From NCBI GenBank assembly GCA_905235325.1, contig CAJOLE010000007.1, positions 1 to 64,000 on the forward strand: a stretch of 64,000 bases of DNA. Reading direction: 5' to 3'. This DNA is from an uncultured Prevotella sp. Lineage in GTDB: Bacteria; Bacteroidota; Bacteroidia; Bacteroidales; Bacteroidaceae. The notes below the pieces were generated by a model that saw nothing but the letters and a program-made list of their open reading frames with translations, was not told the origin of the DNA and did no database searches. How positions within the stretch are numbered: position 1 is the first letter of the stretch; each line of letters opens with the position of its first letter. Shown piece by piece: positions 16,133 to 24,574 of this stretch. A program made the position numbers and the translations under genes.

Positions 16133-17038
16133 TTAGATTCCCAAGCCACCCTGGAACGAAGAGTCAACCGCCTTCGACTGCTGAATACGTGAGTAAGGCG
16201 GCACGCTGTTCGTCACCCAGATGTTACCGCCGATGATGGAGTGGTGGCCGATGGTGATGCGGCCTAAGATGGAGGCGTTGGAGTAGACAGTGACGTGGTC
16301 CTCGATGATGGGGTGGCGCGGTATGTTGAGCATATTGCCGTTGGCATCATACTTAAAGCTCTTCGCACCGAGAGTCACGCCCTGATAGAGCGTGACGTGG
16401 TTGCCGATGATACTCGTCTCGCCGATGACGACACCCGTGCCGTGGTCGATGGCAAAGTACTCGCCAATCCGGGCACCTGGATGAATGTCGATACCCGTGC
16501 GCGAGTGGGCCCGCTCGGTAATGATGCGCGGAATGATGGGAATCTCCATCAGGTGCAGGGCGTGGGCTATGCGGTAGTGGGTCATGGTGTTCACCACGGG
16601 ATAGCTGAAGATGACCTCGCCATAGGTCTGGGCGGCAGGGTCGTTGTCGAACATGGCCTCCACGTCGGTGTACAGCAGGCGCTTGATTTCAGGCAGCTCC
16701 TCGATGAACTTCAGGGCCAGGTCCTGCGCCGTCTGCTCCGGGTCGTTCTGGCATTCCGTGCAGAACTGCAGTCCGCACGCTATTTGGCGGCACAGCAGCT
16801 CGAAGAGCTCCTGCATATTGACGCCGATGATATACGAGCGCATACGCTCGTCGGCCTGCCGCTTGTGGAAGTAGTCGGTAAAGATGATGCGCTTCACCAG
16901 CTGCACGATGCGCTCCACCTCGCTCACCGACGGCAGCGGGGCGTCGGTGGCCGGCATCATGCTGCCTTCCTTATCAGTGTAGGCGGCCATGATGGCCACG
17001 TTGCGCTGTAGAATCTCGTTTATGTCTTTCTTGCCCAT
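16133..17038 (-). CDS. cysE: Serine O-acetyltransferase
   Basis: 301 residues. It transfers acetyl from acetyl-CoA to L-serine, giving O-acetylserine for cysteine synthesis. The C-terminal half is a left-handed beta-helix with hexapeptide repeats, including HPGARIGEYFAIDHGTG (catalytic His/Asp pair), VVIGETSIIGNHVTLYQGV and the ILGRITIGHHSIIGGN end. The helical N-terminal domain is long, as in the EpsC/SRPB group. The gene follows glnN by 54 nt on the same strand; no promoter box is obvious in the gap. Confidence 0.88.
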   Translation of the reverse strand: MGKKDINEILQRNVAIMAAYTDKEGSMMPATDAPLPSVSEVERIVQLVKRIIFTDYFHKRQADERMRSYIIGVNMQELFELLCRQIACGLQFCTECQNDPEQTAQDLALKFIEELPEIKRLLYTDVEAMFDNDPAAQTYGEVIFSYPVVNTMTHYRIAHALHLMEIPIIPRIITERAHSRTGIDIHPGARIGEYFAIDHGTGVVIGETSIIGNHVTLYQGVTLGAKSFKYDANGNMLNIPRHPIIEDHVTVYSNASILGRITIGHHSIIGGNIWVTNSVPPYSRIQQSKAVDSSFQGGLGI

Positions 17039-17092
17039 AGTCTTTTATTACTTGTATTGAATGGTGAATGTTCCCAGCCGGGGTTGAGGCTG

Positions 17093-19387
17093 CTATCTGA
17101 TGAATAACAGTTCGCGGTATTTGGGCAGCGTCCAGAGGCCATCCTCGACAATCAGTTCCAGCTTGTCAATCTCGCTGCGTATGTCCTCCATCTTCGGGCA
17201 GACGGTGTCGTGGTACTGGATGGCGCGCTGATGGATGTCCTGTATGCGGTTGGCAATGCGGCGGGCCTCGGTCAGCTCTTCGGCCAGCTGCTCGATGCGC
17301 TCGGTGCGCTCGGCAATCTCCTCGATGAGCTTCAAGTTGCGGGCCGACAGCCGCTCGGCCTTGTCGGCGGGGAACACGTCCTTCATGCCCTGCACATTCC
17401 TGATGAGCTGGCTCTGGTAGTGGGTCGACACGGGGATGATGTGGTTCATCGACAGGTCGCCCAGCACGCGGGCCTCTATCTGCACGGTCTTGACATACGT
17501 CTCCCACTTCACTTCGTTGCGGGCTTCCAGCTCCTTGCGGGTCATGACCTTGGTCGACTCAAACATCCTGACCGATGCCTCGTCGAGGTAGTGCTCGATG
17601 ATGACGGGGCACGACTTCTCGACATCCAAGCCGCGGCGGGCCGCCTCCCTGACCCACTCGTCAGAGTAGCCGTTGCCGTCGAAGCGGATGGGCTTGCAGG
17701 TCTTGATGTCGTTGCGCAGCACGTCGATGATGGCGTGGAACTTGGCCGTGTGGCCGGAGGGCGAACCGTCGGCAGTACGGGGGGCGAAGAGCGGGTCGCC
17801 GGCAATCTCGGCGATGCGCCGGTCGACGCGCTGCTTGAACGAGGTGAGGGCTTCGGCCATCGCGGCATTCAGCGCTATCATGGCCGAGGCGCAGTTGACG
17901 CTCGAACCCGGTGCGCGGAACTCGAAGCGGTTGCCGGTGAAGGCGAAGGGCGACGTGCGGTTGCGGTCGGTATTGTCGACGATGAGGTCGGGAATCTGCG
18001 GAATGTCAATCTCGCGCTGGAGGTCAGAGTTCTTCAGCTTGAGGTCGGAGGACTGCTCAATGGAGTCGAGCATCTCTGAGACGTACTGTCCGAGGAACGA
18101 GCTGATGATGGCCGGCGGAGCCTCGTTGCCGCCCAGGCGGTGGGCATTGGTGGCACTCATGATAGAGGCCTTCAGCAGTCCGTTGTGCTTATAGACGGCC
18201 ATCAGCGTCTCGACGATGAACGTCACGAAGCGCAGCGTCTCGAAGGCAGTGGCCACGGGGTTGGCAGGGTCGTTCTTGGCAGGGGCATGCAGCAGCACGC
18301 CCGTGTCGGTAGAGAGGCTCCAGTTGTTGTGCTTGCCCGAGCCGTTGATGCCGTCGAAGGGCTTCTCGTGCAACAGCACGCGGAAGCCGTGGTTGCGGGC
18401 CACGCGCTTCATGAGCGACATGAGCAGCATGTTGTGGTCGACGGCGAGGTTGCACTCCTCGAAGATGGGAGCCAGCTCAAACTGGTTCGGGGCCACCTCG
18501 TTGTGGCGCGTCTTGCAGGGGATGGCCAGCTCAAGGGCCTGAATCTCGAGATCCTTCATGAACGCCTGCACGCGGTCGGGGATGGTGCCGAAGTAGTGGT
18601 CGTCCATCTGCTGGTTCTTCGCGCTCTCGTGGCCCATCAGCGTGCGGCCCGTCATCAGCAGGTCGGGGCGGGCCGAGTAGAGCCCCTCGTCGACGAGGAA
18701 GTACTCCTGCTCCCAGCCGAGGTTGACCGTCACCTTCGTCACGTCGTCGTAGAAGTAGCGGCAGACGTCGGTGGCAGCCCTGTCGACGGCGTGAAGGGCG
18801 CGCAGCAGCGGGGCCTTGTAGTCGAGGGCCTCGCCCGTGTAGGCGATGAAGATAGTGGGTATGCAGAGCGTGTCGTCGATGATGAAGACGGGGCTCGTGG
18901 GGTCCCAGGCCGAGTAGCCGCGGGCCTCGAAGGTGTTGCGTATGCCGCCGTTGGGGAAGCTGGAGGCATCAGGCTCCTGCTGCACCAGCAGCTTGCCCGA
19001 GAAGTTCTCAATCATGCCGCCCTTGCCGTCGTGGTCGACGAAGGCGTCGTGCTTCTCGGCAGTGCCCTCGGTCAGCGGCTGGAACCAGTGGGTGTAGTGC
19101 GTCACGCCCATCTCCACCGCCCACTGCTTCATGCCCGCAGCCACGGCATCGGCTATCGAGCGGTCGAGGCGTGGGCCGCTCTCGCCCTGCGAGCGTGCCG
19201 ACCCCGGGCGGTCCATCACGCTGATCATCGTGTCGTACACATCCTTCGGCAGATACTTGTACATCTTCTTGCGATCGAAAACGTACTTGCCAAAGAATTC
19301 CGACGGGCGCTCATTGGGCACTCTCACCTCGAGGGCACGCTTCTTGAACGCCTCCTCGACGACCTGAAATCTTAAGTTGTTGCTCAT
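17093..19387 (-). CDS. glnN: Glutamine synthetase type III
   Basis: 764 residues, near the size of GSIII enzymes (about 730), which make glutamine from glutamate, ammonia and ATP and are the common form in Bacteroides and Prevotella. Recognisable parts are the N-terminal RPSEFFGKYVFDRKKM, the GS catalytic strand NLGWEQEYFLVDE, the glutamate/ammonia site HNEVAPNQFELAPIFEE with VDHNMLLM, and the ATP-site arginine region TGNRFEFRAPGSS. The C-terminal GSIII-specific helices (EEIAERTERIEQL) are also present. A promoter with both boxes is at 19416-19445, so it probably starts its own transcript. Confidence 0.93.
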   Translation of the reverse strand: MSNNLRFQVVEEAFKKRALEVRVPNERPSEFFGKYVFDRKKMYKYLPKDVYDTMISVMDRPGSARSQGESGPRLDRSIADAVAAGMKQWAVEMGVTHYTHWFQPLTEGTAEKHDAFVDHDGKGGMIENFSGKLLVQQEPDASSFPNGGIRNTFEARGYSAWDPTSPVFIIDDTLCIPTIFIAYTGEALDYKAPLLRALHAVDRAATDVCRYFYDDVTKVTVNLGWEQEYFLVDEGLYSARPDLLMTGRTLMGHESAKNQQMDDHYFGTIPDRVQAFMKDLEIQALELAIPCKTRHNEVAPNQFELAPIFEECNLAVDHNMLLMSLMKRVARNHGFRVLLHEKPFDGINGSGKHNNWSLSTDTGVLLHAPAKNDPANPVATAFETLRFVTFIVETLMAVYKHNGLLKASIMSATNAHRLGGNEAPPAIISSFLGQYVSEMLDSIEQSSDLKLKNSDLQREIDIPQIPDLIVDNTDRNRTSPFAFTGNRFEFRAPGSSVNCASAMIALNAAMAEALTSFKQRVDRRIAEIAGDPLFAPRTADGSPSGHTAKFHAIIDVLRNDIKTCKPIRFDGNGYSDEWVREAARRGLDVEKSCPVIIEHYLDEASVRMFESTKVMTRKELEARNEVKWETYVKTVQIEARVLGDLSMNHIIPVSTHYQSQLIRNVQGMKDVFPADKAERLSARNLKLIEEIAERTERIEQLAEELTEARRIANRIQDIHQRAIQYHDTVCPKMEDIRSEIDKLELIVEDGLWTLPKYRELLFIR

Positions 19388-19415
19388 GCTTGGATAGTGA
19401 TTCTGATTTTGCGTG

Positions 19416-19445
19416 CAAAATTACGCTTATTTCTTCAATCTGCAA
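19416..19445 (-). promoter_or_regulatory. Promoter of glnN
   Basis: TAATTTTG on the minus strand (19416-19423) with TTG (19443-19445) 19 nt upstream, both as expected for the Bacteroidetes primary sigma factor; 28 nt before the ATG. Confidence 0.65.
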
Positions 19446-19477
19446 AATCTTTGCCGATTTTATTTCGTTATTCTTTT

Positions 19478-20413
19478 TCAGTCGATGAAGCGGCGGGTGA
19501 TGTCGCCGTAGTGGTCGATGCGGCGGTCGCGCAGGAAGGGCCACCAGCGGCGCACCTGCTCGGAGTGGTCAAGGTCAATCCCGACGATGATGCTCTCCTC
19601 CTCGTCCTCCGATGCCTCGTAGATGATTTCGCCCTGCGGGCCGCAGACGAACGAAGTGCCCCAGAAAAGGGCCCCCTCTACTGCCCCCGAGGGGGCTTCA
19701 TTGCCTTGTTGGACATTTGTGTCCCCCTCGGGGGACGATAGGGGGGTTGGTTCCCATCCCACGCGGTTCACCGCCACCACGGGCAGACCGTTGGCCACGG
19801 CGTGGCCGCGCATCACCGTCTGCCAGGCGCGCCGCTGGCGCTGCTGCTCGTCGGGCGTGTCCTCGGGCGCATAGCCTATGGCCGTGGGGTAGATGAGCAG
19901 GTCGGCACCCTGAAGGGCCATCAGCCGGGCGGCCTCGGGGTACCACTGGTCCCAGCAGACGAGCACGCCCAGCCGGCCCACGCTCGTCTCGATGGGGTGG
20001 AAGCCCAGGTCGCCGGGCGTGAAATAGAACTTCTCGTAGTAGCCCGGGTCGTCGGGGATGTGCATCTTGCGGTAGCGCCCGGCGATGGTGCCGTCGCGCT
20101 CGATGACGACGGCGGTGTTGTGGTACAGTCCGGCGGCGCGGCGCTCAAAGAGCGAGGCAACGATGACCACCCCGTAGCGGCGGGCCAGCTCGCCGTAGAG
20201 CTCCGTCGACGGGCCGGGTATCGGCTCGGCGAGGTCGAAGTTGCCGACGTCCTCCACCTGGCAGAAGTAGAGCGAGTTGTGCAGCTCCTGCAGTACGACG
20301 AGCTGGGCGCCGCGCCGGGCGAGGTCGGCGATGCCGTCGGCCAGCCGGCAGATGTTGTCCTTCGTGTCAGCGGTGTTGTGCTGCTGCACGAATCCTATCT
20401 TCAGTTCTCTCAT
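19478..20413 (-). CDS. aguB: N-carbamoylputrescine amidase (nitrilase superfamily)
   Basis: 311 residues. AguB hydrolyses N-carbamoylputrescine to putrescine, CO2 and ammonia. The nitrilase triad is visible as Glu in VLQELHN, Lys in YRKMHIPDDPGYYEK and Cys in VCWDQWYPEAA; the last two strings are characteristic of AguB. ATG at 20413 (MRELKIGFVQQHN) is used; longer frames run into the promoter. Residues about 222-248 come from a palindromic repeat (PR4) read in frame, between NRVGWE and LFWGTSF. Its partner enzyme agmatine deiminase is 3 kb away at 23049. Confidence 0.88.
   Translation of the reverse strand: MRELKIGFVQQHNTADTKDNICRLADGIADLARRGAQLVVLQELHNSLYFCQVEDVGNFDLAEPIPGPSTELYGELARRYGVVIVASLFERRAAGLYHNTAVVIERDGTIAGRYRKMHIPDDPGYYEKFYFTPGDLGFHPIETSVGRLGVLVCWDQWYPEAARLMALQGADLLIYPTAIGYAPEDTPDEQQRQRRAWQTVMRGHAVANGLPVVAVNRVGWEPTPLSSPEGDTNVQQGNEAPSGAVEGALFWGTSFVCGPQGEIIYEASEDEEESIIVGIDLDHSEQVRRWWPFLRDRRIDHYGDITRRFID
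19671..19750. repeat. In-frame palindromic repeat PR4 inside aguB
   Basis: Contains GCCCCC-GA-GGGGGC (19683-19696) and GTCCCCC-TC-GGGGGAC (19721-19736), with partly matching flanks CCCCTCTA and ATAGGGGGG. It is translated as TPLSSPEGD ... QGNEAPSGAVEGA. The 24 nt at 19686-19709 (CCCGAGGGGG... TTGT) recur exactly in mfd at 28720-28743, in the same orientation and reading phase. Confidence 0.85.
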
Positions 20414-20442
20414 AGCTGTAATGTCTTCATCCGTTCGGGTTG

Positions 20443-20450
20443 CAAAGTTA
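20443..20450 (-). promoter_or_regulatory. -7 box of aguB
   Basis: TAACTTTG on the minus strand matches TAnnTTTG, 29 nt before the ATG at 20413. The stretch 20451-20619 has no gene; a weak 7-bp stem AGCCGCA/TGCGGCT (20528-20558) lies past the end of the upstream M56 gene. Confidence 0.55.
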
Positions 20451-20619
20451 CGACTATTTTTCGAGATTCGCGCCTTCGAGCCCAAATTTTATAAAAAAAG
20501 CCGTGACTGAAGACGAGCATTGCAGATAGCCGCACGACCTGTCGCAGGCCATGCGGCTGATATGTGCACACATTTACGGTCTTTACGTGTTTTCGTCTTG
20601 TGCTTAACCATTATACTAT

Positions 20620-22416
20620 TTAGTTCAGCCGGAAGGTGACGGGCAGGGTGAACCATGCGCGAACTGGCTTACCCCTCTGGCGGCCGGGAGTCCACTGCCC
20701 ACTGCTTAGGCGCACCACGCGAATGGCTTCGGTGCTCAGCGCCTCGGCACCCGCTTTCTGCTTTTCATATTCGGCGCGTTCGGGCGTGTCGCCATTGTCA
20801 ATTTTCTTGTTAAGGAGAGTTTCCAGTTCGGCAGAGTATTTTGCCACTTGAGGCTGGGTGACGGTGCCGTCCTTCTCTACTACGAACTTCACCATCACGC
20901 GGCCTGTAATGCCCATGTCCATAGCACTCTGAGGGTACTGGATGTTCTTGGCTAACAGTTGCATCAGCGCCGCGTCACCACCCTTGTACCTCGGCAGTTC
21001 TTCGCAGACGGTGTATATTTCTCCCTCGATGGCACAAGTGTCAGCCACGAACGTATAGCTGTCGCCCACCACCTTCTGGTGCTTGAAGTCAAACATCCAG
21101 GCGGGGTCGATGGCCGAGCCGCCAAGACGGGTCTCGAAGTGCAGGTGCGGCCCGGTGCTGCGACCGGTGTTGCCGCCCAGCCCTATGGCCTCTCCGGCTT
21201 CCACGGTTTGCCCCCCGGCGACGAGCTGTTCCGACAGGTGGGCATATAGGGTCTCGAGGCCGTCGGAGTGGTCTATGATAACGTACTTGCCGTAGCTCTT
21301 TGGCTCGTATTCCACTTTTACCACTTTGCCGCTGAGGGCTGCCCGCACCTTGTCGCCCGTTTTCACTTTGATGTCGATGCCCTTGTGGATGTGGCTGCCC
21401 ACTACGCCGAAGTTGTTGGTGACGAGCGTGCTGCTCACGGGCATCACGGCTCCGCGCAGGTCAATGCGGATGGCACCGGGCTGTAGGGCTTGTTGCAGGG
21501 ATTCCTGCTCAGGGCTGTTGGTTGTGGCGGGCGTGGCAAAGGCGTAGACGGCCAGCGCGGCCACGGGGATGGCAAACAGTGCGCGGAGCGCGTGCCATGG
21601 GTTTGATTTCTTTCGTTGCATCATGTTGATTCTCTGTTTTAGTGAACCGCGACGGAGGTTGTTTGCAAATGGCTGCAGACGATTGCCCACGGCCTTCATC
21701 ACGAGAAGTTGTTGATATTGCTTTGCATCGATGCCTTGGTTGACGACGGCCTCGTCGGCCTCATATTCGTGTACGGCCGCCAGGTCGCGGCCCAGCAGCC
21801 AGACGAAGGGATTGAACCACTGGATGGTCTTGACCGACTCGAACAGCAGGAGGTCGAGCGTATGGCGGAGCCGTATGTGCTCCTGCTCGTGGGTGAGGAT
21901 GGCATGACGGTGGTTCTCGTAGTCACCGACGCTCATCACGATATAGTGGAAGATGCTGAAGGGAGGGATGTCGCCGTTCTTCAGGATCACGGTGTTTCCC
22001 CGATTGTCGGTGTGGCGGAGTCCGCCTTGCATCAGCCGTACCAAAGCCAACGTCCGGAAGACGAGGTAGGCAAGCATTAACACCACTCCTAAAAGATAGA
22101 TGTCGGACGCACCTACGGTATCTGCGGCCTCAGTTAACGTTATCGTTCCCGTTTCCGTTAAAGAGGGGGCTTCAATTGTCTGACTGTAGGAGGGCGTGGG
22201 GGCTATTGCTGCCACCTCCGGGGCCGGGAATGAGGCTATGGGGACAATAGGCCGCTCCACGGTGACGTGGATGAATGGTACGACGAGCGACGTCACCATA
22301 CAGGCCACCAGCAACAGGCGGTTCAAGCGGTGCAGCGTCTCGCGACTGAGCAGGGCGAGAAATCCGCTGTAGAGCAGGGCCAGCGTCAGGGCCGATTTCA
22401 GGGCGTAGGTCAGCAT
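20620..22416 (-). CDS. BlaR1-like M56 membrane peptidase with M23 and TonB C-terminal domains
   Basis: 598 residues in three parts. Residues 1-290 are an M56 (BlaR1/MecR1) membrane metallopeptidase with several helices and the zinc motif HEQEH at 176-180 followed by EYEADEAVV. Residues about 330-440 are an M23 (LytM) endopeptidase domain with zinc ligands H344xxxD348 and H424-L-H426. The last 120 residues are a TonB C-terminal domain (YPQSAMDMGITGRVMVKFVV). M56-TonB fusions are common in Bacteroidetes; an M23 domain between them is less usual. It overlaps nothing and starts 3 nt after blaI, so the pair is one operon. A role in sensing or responding to wall damage is inferred. Confidence 0.85.
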   Translation of the reverse strand: MLTYALKSALTLALLYSGFLALLSRETLHRLNRLLLVACMVTSLVVPFIHVTVERPIVPIASFPAPEVAAIAPTPSYSQTIEAPSLTETGTITLTEAADTVGASDIYLLGVVLMLAYLVFRTLALVRLMQGGLRHTDNRGNTVILKNGDIPPFSIFHYIVMSVGDYENHRHAILTHEQEHIRLRHTLDLLLFESVKTIQWFNPFVWLLGRDLAAVHEYEADEAVVNQGIDAKQYQQLLVMKAVGNRLQPFANNLRRGSLKQRINMMQRKKSNPWHALRALFAIPVAALAVYAFATPATTNSPEQESLQQALQPGAIRIDLRGAVMPVSSTLVTNNFGVVGSHIHKGIDIKVKTGDKVRAALSGKVVKVEYEPKSYGKYVIIDHSDGLETLYAHLSEQLVAGGQTVEAGEAIGLGGNTGRSTGPHLHFETRLGGSAIDPAWMFDFKHQKVVGDSYTFVADTCAIEGEIYTVCEELPRYKGGDAALMQLLAKNIQYPQSAMDMGITGRVMVKFVVEKDGTVTQPQVAKYSAELETLLNKKIDNGDTPERAEYEKQKAGAEALSTEAIRVVRLSSGQWTPGRQRGKPVRAWFTLPVTFRLN

Positions 22417-22419
22417 GGC

Positions 22420-22806
22420 TCAGTCCTCCTTGATAAGTGAGAGTATCTCCTGCAGATCCTCGTCAGACATAGCTTCCTCCTTGGCGAAGAACGAGATGAG
22501 CGACTTCAGCGAACCTCCGAAGAACGTCCGTTTCACTTCGCTCATAAAGCGGCTGGTGTATTCGGCGCGGCTGATGAGCGGCGAGAAGTAGTGGGTCTTC
22601 CCGCCGTCTTCGGCTTTCTTGTAGCTGACGAATCCCTTCGTGGTCAGTATCTTCAGGAACGTGGCTATGGTGGTGTAGGCGGGCTGCGGCTCCGGGTAGT
22701 GGCTGATAATGTCGTGCGTGGTCATGCCCCGTCCGCCGTCCCAGAGAATGTTCATGATTTCCATCTCTGCCCGCGTCAGTGTTCTTTCTTCATTCTGCTG
22801 TTTCAT
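22420..22806 (-). CDS. blaI: BlaI/MecI family transcriptional repressor
   Basis: 128 residues of the Penicillinase_R family: N-terminal winged helix (TRAEMEIMNILWDGGRGMTTHDI, TIATFLKILTTKGFVSYKK) and a C-terminal dimerisation and cleavage region (SRFMSEVKRTFFGG). BlaI proteins repress their own operon until the partner BlaR1 protease acts; here the partner gene lies 3 nt downstream. ATG at 22806 is 28 nt after a -7 box, with a perfect dyad in the leader that could be its operator. Confidence 0.9.
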   Translation of the reverse strand: MKQQNEERTLTRAEMEIMNILWDGGRGMTTHDIISHYPEPQPAYTTIATFLKILTTKGFVSYKKAEDGGKTHYFSPLISRAEYTSRFMSEVKRTFFGGSLKSLISFFAKEEAMSDEDLQEILSLIKED

Positions 22807-22811
22807 GCTTG

Positions 22812-22825
22812 TCTAAAGATTTAGA
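22812..22825. promoter_or_regulatory. Candidate BlaI operator 1
   Basis: Perfect dyad TCTAA-AGAT-TTAGA located between the -7 box and the blaI start, where a bound repressor would block transcription. The same half-sites and spacing recur at 22881-22894. Confidence 0.55.
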
Positions 22826-22834
22826 TTTCCGTGG

Positions 22835-22864
22835 CAAAGATAGCCTGAACTTTTGGACAAGCAA
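22835..22864 (-). promoter_or_regulatory. Promoter of blaI operon
   Basis: TATCTTTG on the minus strand (22835-22842), with TTTG about 19 nt upstream (around 22862-22865). Confidence 0.6.
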
Positions 22865-22880
22865 AGCAGAAAAGAGAAAA

Positions 22881-22894
22881 TCTAACGTTTTAGA
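22881..22894. promoter_or_regulatory. Candidate BlaI operator 2
   Basis: Dyad TCTAA-CGTT-TTAGA (part of a 16-nt palindrome 22880-22895), upstream of the -33 region. A weaker third match, TCT-N6-AGA, is at about 22908-22919. Confidence 0.5.
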
Positions 22895-22926
22895 TAGCCT
22901 TTTAACATCTGTTATTAGATATACCC

Positions 22927-23030
22927 ACGAAAACCAAAAACGAAAACCAAAAACGTTCTTGCTCCGCTCTGTTAGCGTCCCTTCGGGCCAAGCGCCCATT
23001 CCCGTTTTTGGTTTTCGTTTTGGTTTTCGT
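22927..23030. repeat. Inverted repeat of ACGAAAACCAAAA units between genes
   Basis: The arm 22927-22955, two ACGAAAACCAAAA units, is matched by its reverse complement at 23003-23030 with a one-base length difference; the loop is 47 nt, the same loop length as the repeat at 160-248. It lies between the blaI promoter region and the 3' end of the DHFR/agmatine deiminase gene (stop at 23049). Confidence 0.75.
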
Positions 23031-23048
23031 TTTCCAGGGTGGCACGGT

Positions 23049-24491
23049 CTACGGCCTTAGCGTCACGGCCTCGGGGAACTGCATGGTGCAGCAGTGCAGG
23101 GAGCCGTGCTGGCGGACGACGGAGCGGCAGTCGATGCCGACGACATCACGGCCGGGGAAGGCTTGGGCGATGACGGTCATGGCCTCGCCGTCGAGGTCGG
23201 GCTGGGCGTATGTGGGACAGATGACGGCACCGTTGACGACGAGGAAGTTGGCATAGGTGGCGGGGAGCCGCTGGCCGTCCTCGTCAAGGATGGGCCGGGG
23301 CATAGGCAGCCTGAGCAGGCGGTAGGGCGTGCCGTCGATGGTGCGCAGCGCCATGAGTTGCTCCTCCATGAGCTGGAGCTCGTGGTACTGCTCGTCGTGC
23401 GGGTCGTCGCATCCTACATATAATAAGGTGTCGTCGGGGGCGACGCGCACCAGCGTGTCGATGTGGCCGTCGGTGTCGTCGCCCGTCAGCCGGCCGTGGT
23501 CAATCCAGACGACGCGGCGGGCGCAGAGACGGTTTTTCAGCTCGTCCTCTATCTGCTCACGGGTCAGCGGCTGGTTGCGGCGAGGTGCCAGGAGGCACTG
23601 TGAGGTGGTGAAGACGGTGCCGCGCCCGTCGCTCTCGATGGAGCCGCCCTCGAGGACGAAGTCCTGGCAGTCGACGTATTCGCCGCCGACGCGCCCCTCG
23701 TCGTAGAGCCGCCGGTTGATGGCGTTATCCAGTTCGGCAGGGAACTTCTCGCCCCAGCCGTTGAACTTGAAGTCGAGGAGCCGGGGCTTGCCCGAGGTGC
23801 TCACGAGCGTGATGAACCCATGGTCGCGTGCCCAGGTGTCGTTAGTGGGTGGTCCGACGATGAGCAGCGGCTCGTAGCGGCTGATGGCGGCAGCCATCCG
23901 TTGGTAGGTCTCGGTAATCTCGTCGAGCATGGGTGCCCAGTCAGTTTCGGCGTGCGGCCAGGTGAGTTGTACGCCGCTCTGGGGTTCCCATTCGGCGGGC
24001 AGTCGGTAGCATTCCTTGGTCACGTAGTCAACGAACGAATAGGGATAGGCGTGACGCTCGTCGGCCGGATGGTCCTCGCGCCACACCTCGCGCCAGTCGC
24101 TGTAGTCGGGGAAAAAGGTGTCGGCTTCAGCCGGGGTGTCGTCGACCTCGGTCAGACAGAGGCGGTCGGCCAGAGCCAGGGCCTGACGGTAGACGCAGGC
24201 TCCACCTATTATATATATATCATCGTCGGGCGGCAGGTGGGCGAGGGCTTCGCTGAGCGACTGGTAGGTGTCGCAGCCAGGGAATCCGTCGGTTGTCCGG
24301 CTCAGCACGATGTTGCGGCGGTTGGGGAGTGCCCCGTTCGGCAGGCTTTCAAACGTGCGTCGGCCCATGACGACGGTGTGGCCGGTGGTCAGCTGCCTGA
24401 ACCGCTTCATGTCGTTGGGCAGCCGGTAGATGAGTCTGTTGTCGAAGCCGATGGCGCGGTTTCGCGCCACAGCTGCAATAATGGTTATCAT
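23049..24491 (-). CDS. Dihydrofolate reductase fused to agmatine deiminase
   Basis: One 480-residue frame. Residues 1-160 are a dihydrofolate reductase (MITIIAAVARNRAIG, LPNDMKRFRQLTTGHTVVMG, IYIIGGACVYRQAL), which makes tetrahydrofolate. Residues about 161-480 are an agmatine deiminase of the Porphyromonas-type peptidylarginine deiminase superfamily, starting YRLPAEWEPQ and carrying WARDHGF, DGHIDTLVRV and the catalytic Cys in GSLHCCTMQFP; it converts agmatine to N-carbamoylputrescine. The joint VTKECYRLP is exactly where one protein would normally end and the other begin. ATG at 24491 is set by the -7 box at 24521-24528. AguB, the next enzyme, is encoded at 19478-20413. Confidence 0.88.
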   Translation of the reverse strand: MITIIAAVARNRAIGFDNRLIYRLPNDMKRFRQLTTGHTVVMGRRTFESLPNGALPNRRNIVLSRTTDGFPGCDTYQSLSEALAHLPPDDDIYIIGGACVYRQALALADRLCLTEVDDTPAEADTFFPDYSDWREVWREDHPADERHAYPYSFVDYVTKECYRLPAEWEPQSGVQLTWPHAETDWAPMLDEITETYQRMAAAISRYEPLLIVGPPTNDTWARDHGFITLVSTSGKPRLLDFKFNGWGEKFPAELDNAINRRLYDEGRVGGEYVDCQDFVLEGGSIESDGRGTVFTTSQCLLAPRRNQPLTREQIEDELKNRLCARRVVWIDHGRLTGDDTDGHIDTLVRVAPDDTLLYVGCDDPHDEQYHELQLMEEQLMALRTIDGTPYRLLRLPMPRPILDEDGQRLPATYANFLVVNGAVICPTYAQPDLDGEAMTVIAQAFPGRDVVGIDCRSVVRQHGSLHCCTMQFPEAVTLRP

Positions 24492-24520
24492 ATTCGTCTT
24501 TTCTTTGACTAAGTTATGCG

Positions 24521-24528
24521 CAAAGATA
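24521..24528 (-). promoter_or_regulatory. -7 box of the DHFR/agmatine deiminase gene
   Basis: TATCTTTG on the minus strand, 29 nt before the ATG. Confidence 0.55.
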
Positions 24529-24574
24529 ATCATTATTCCTGATATTCCATGCTTTTTCCGGCTTTTATTCACTC

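Noticed and set aside
18140..19375. 411-codon plus-strand frame
   Set aside because: Antisense to glnN, with shadow-type composition.
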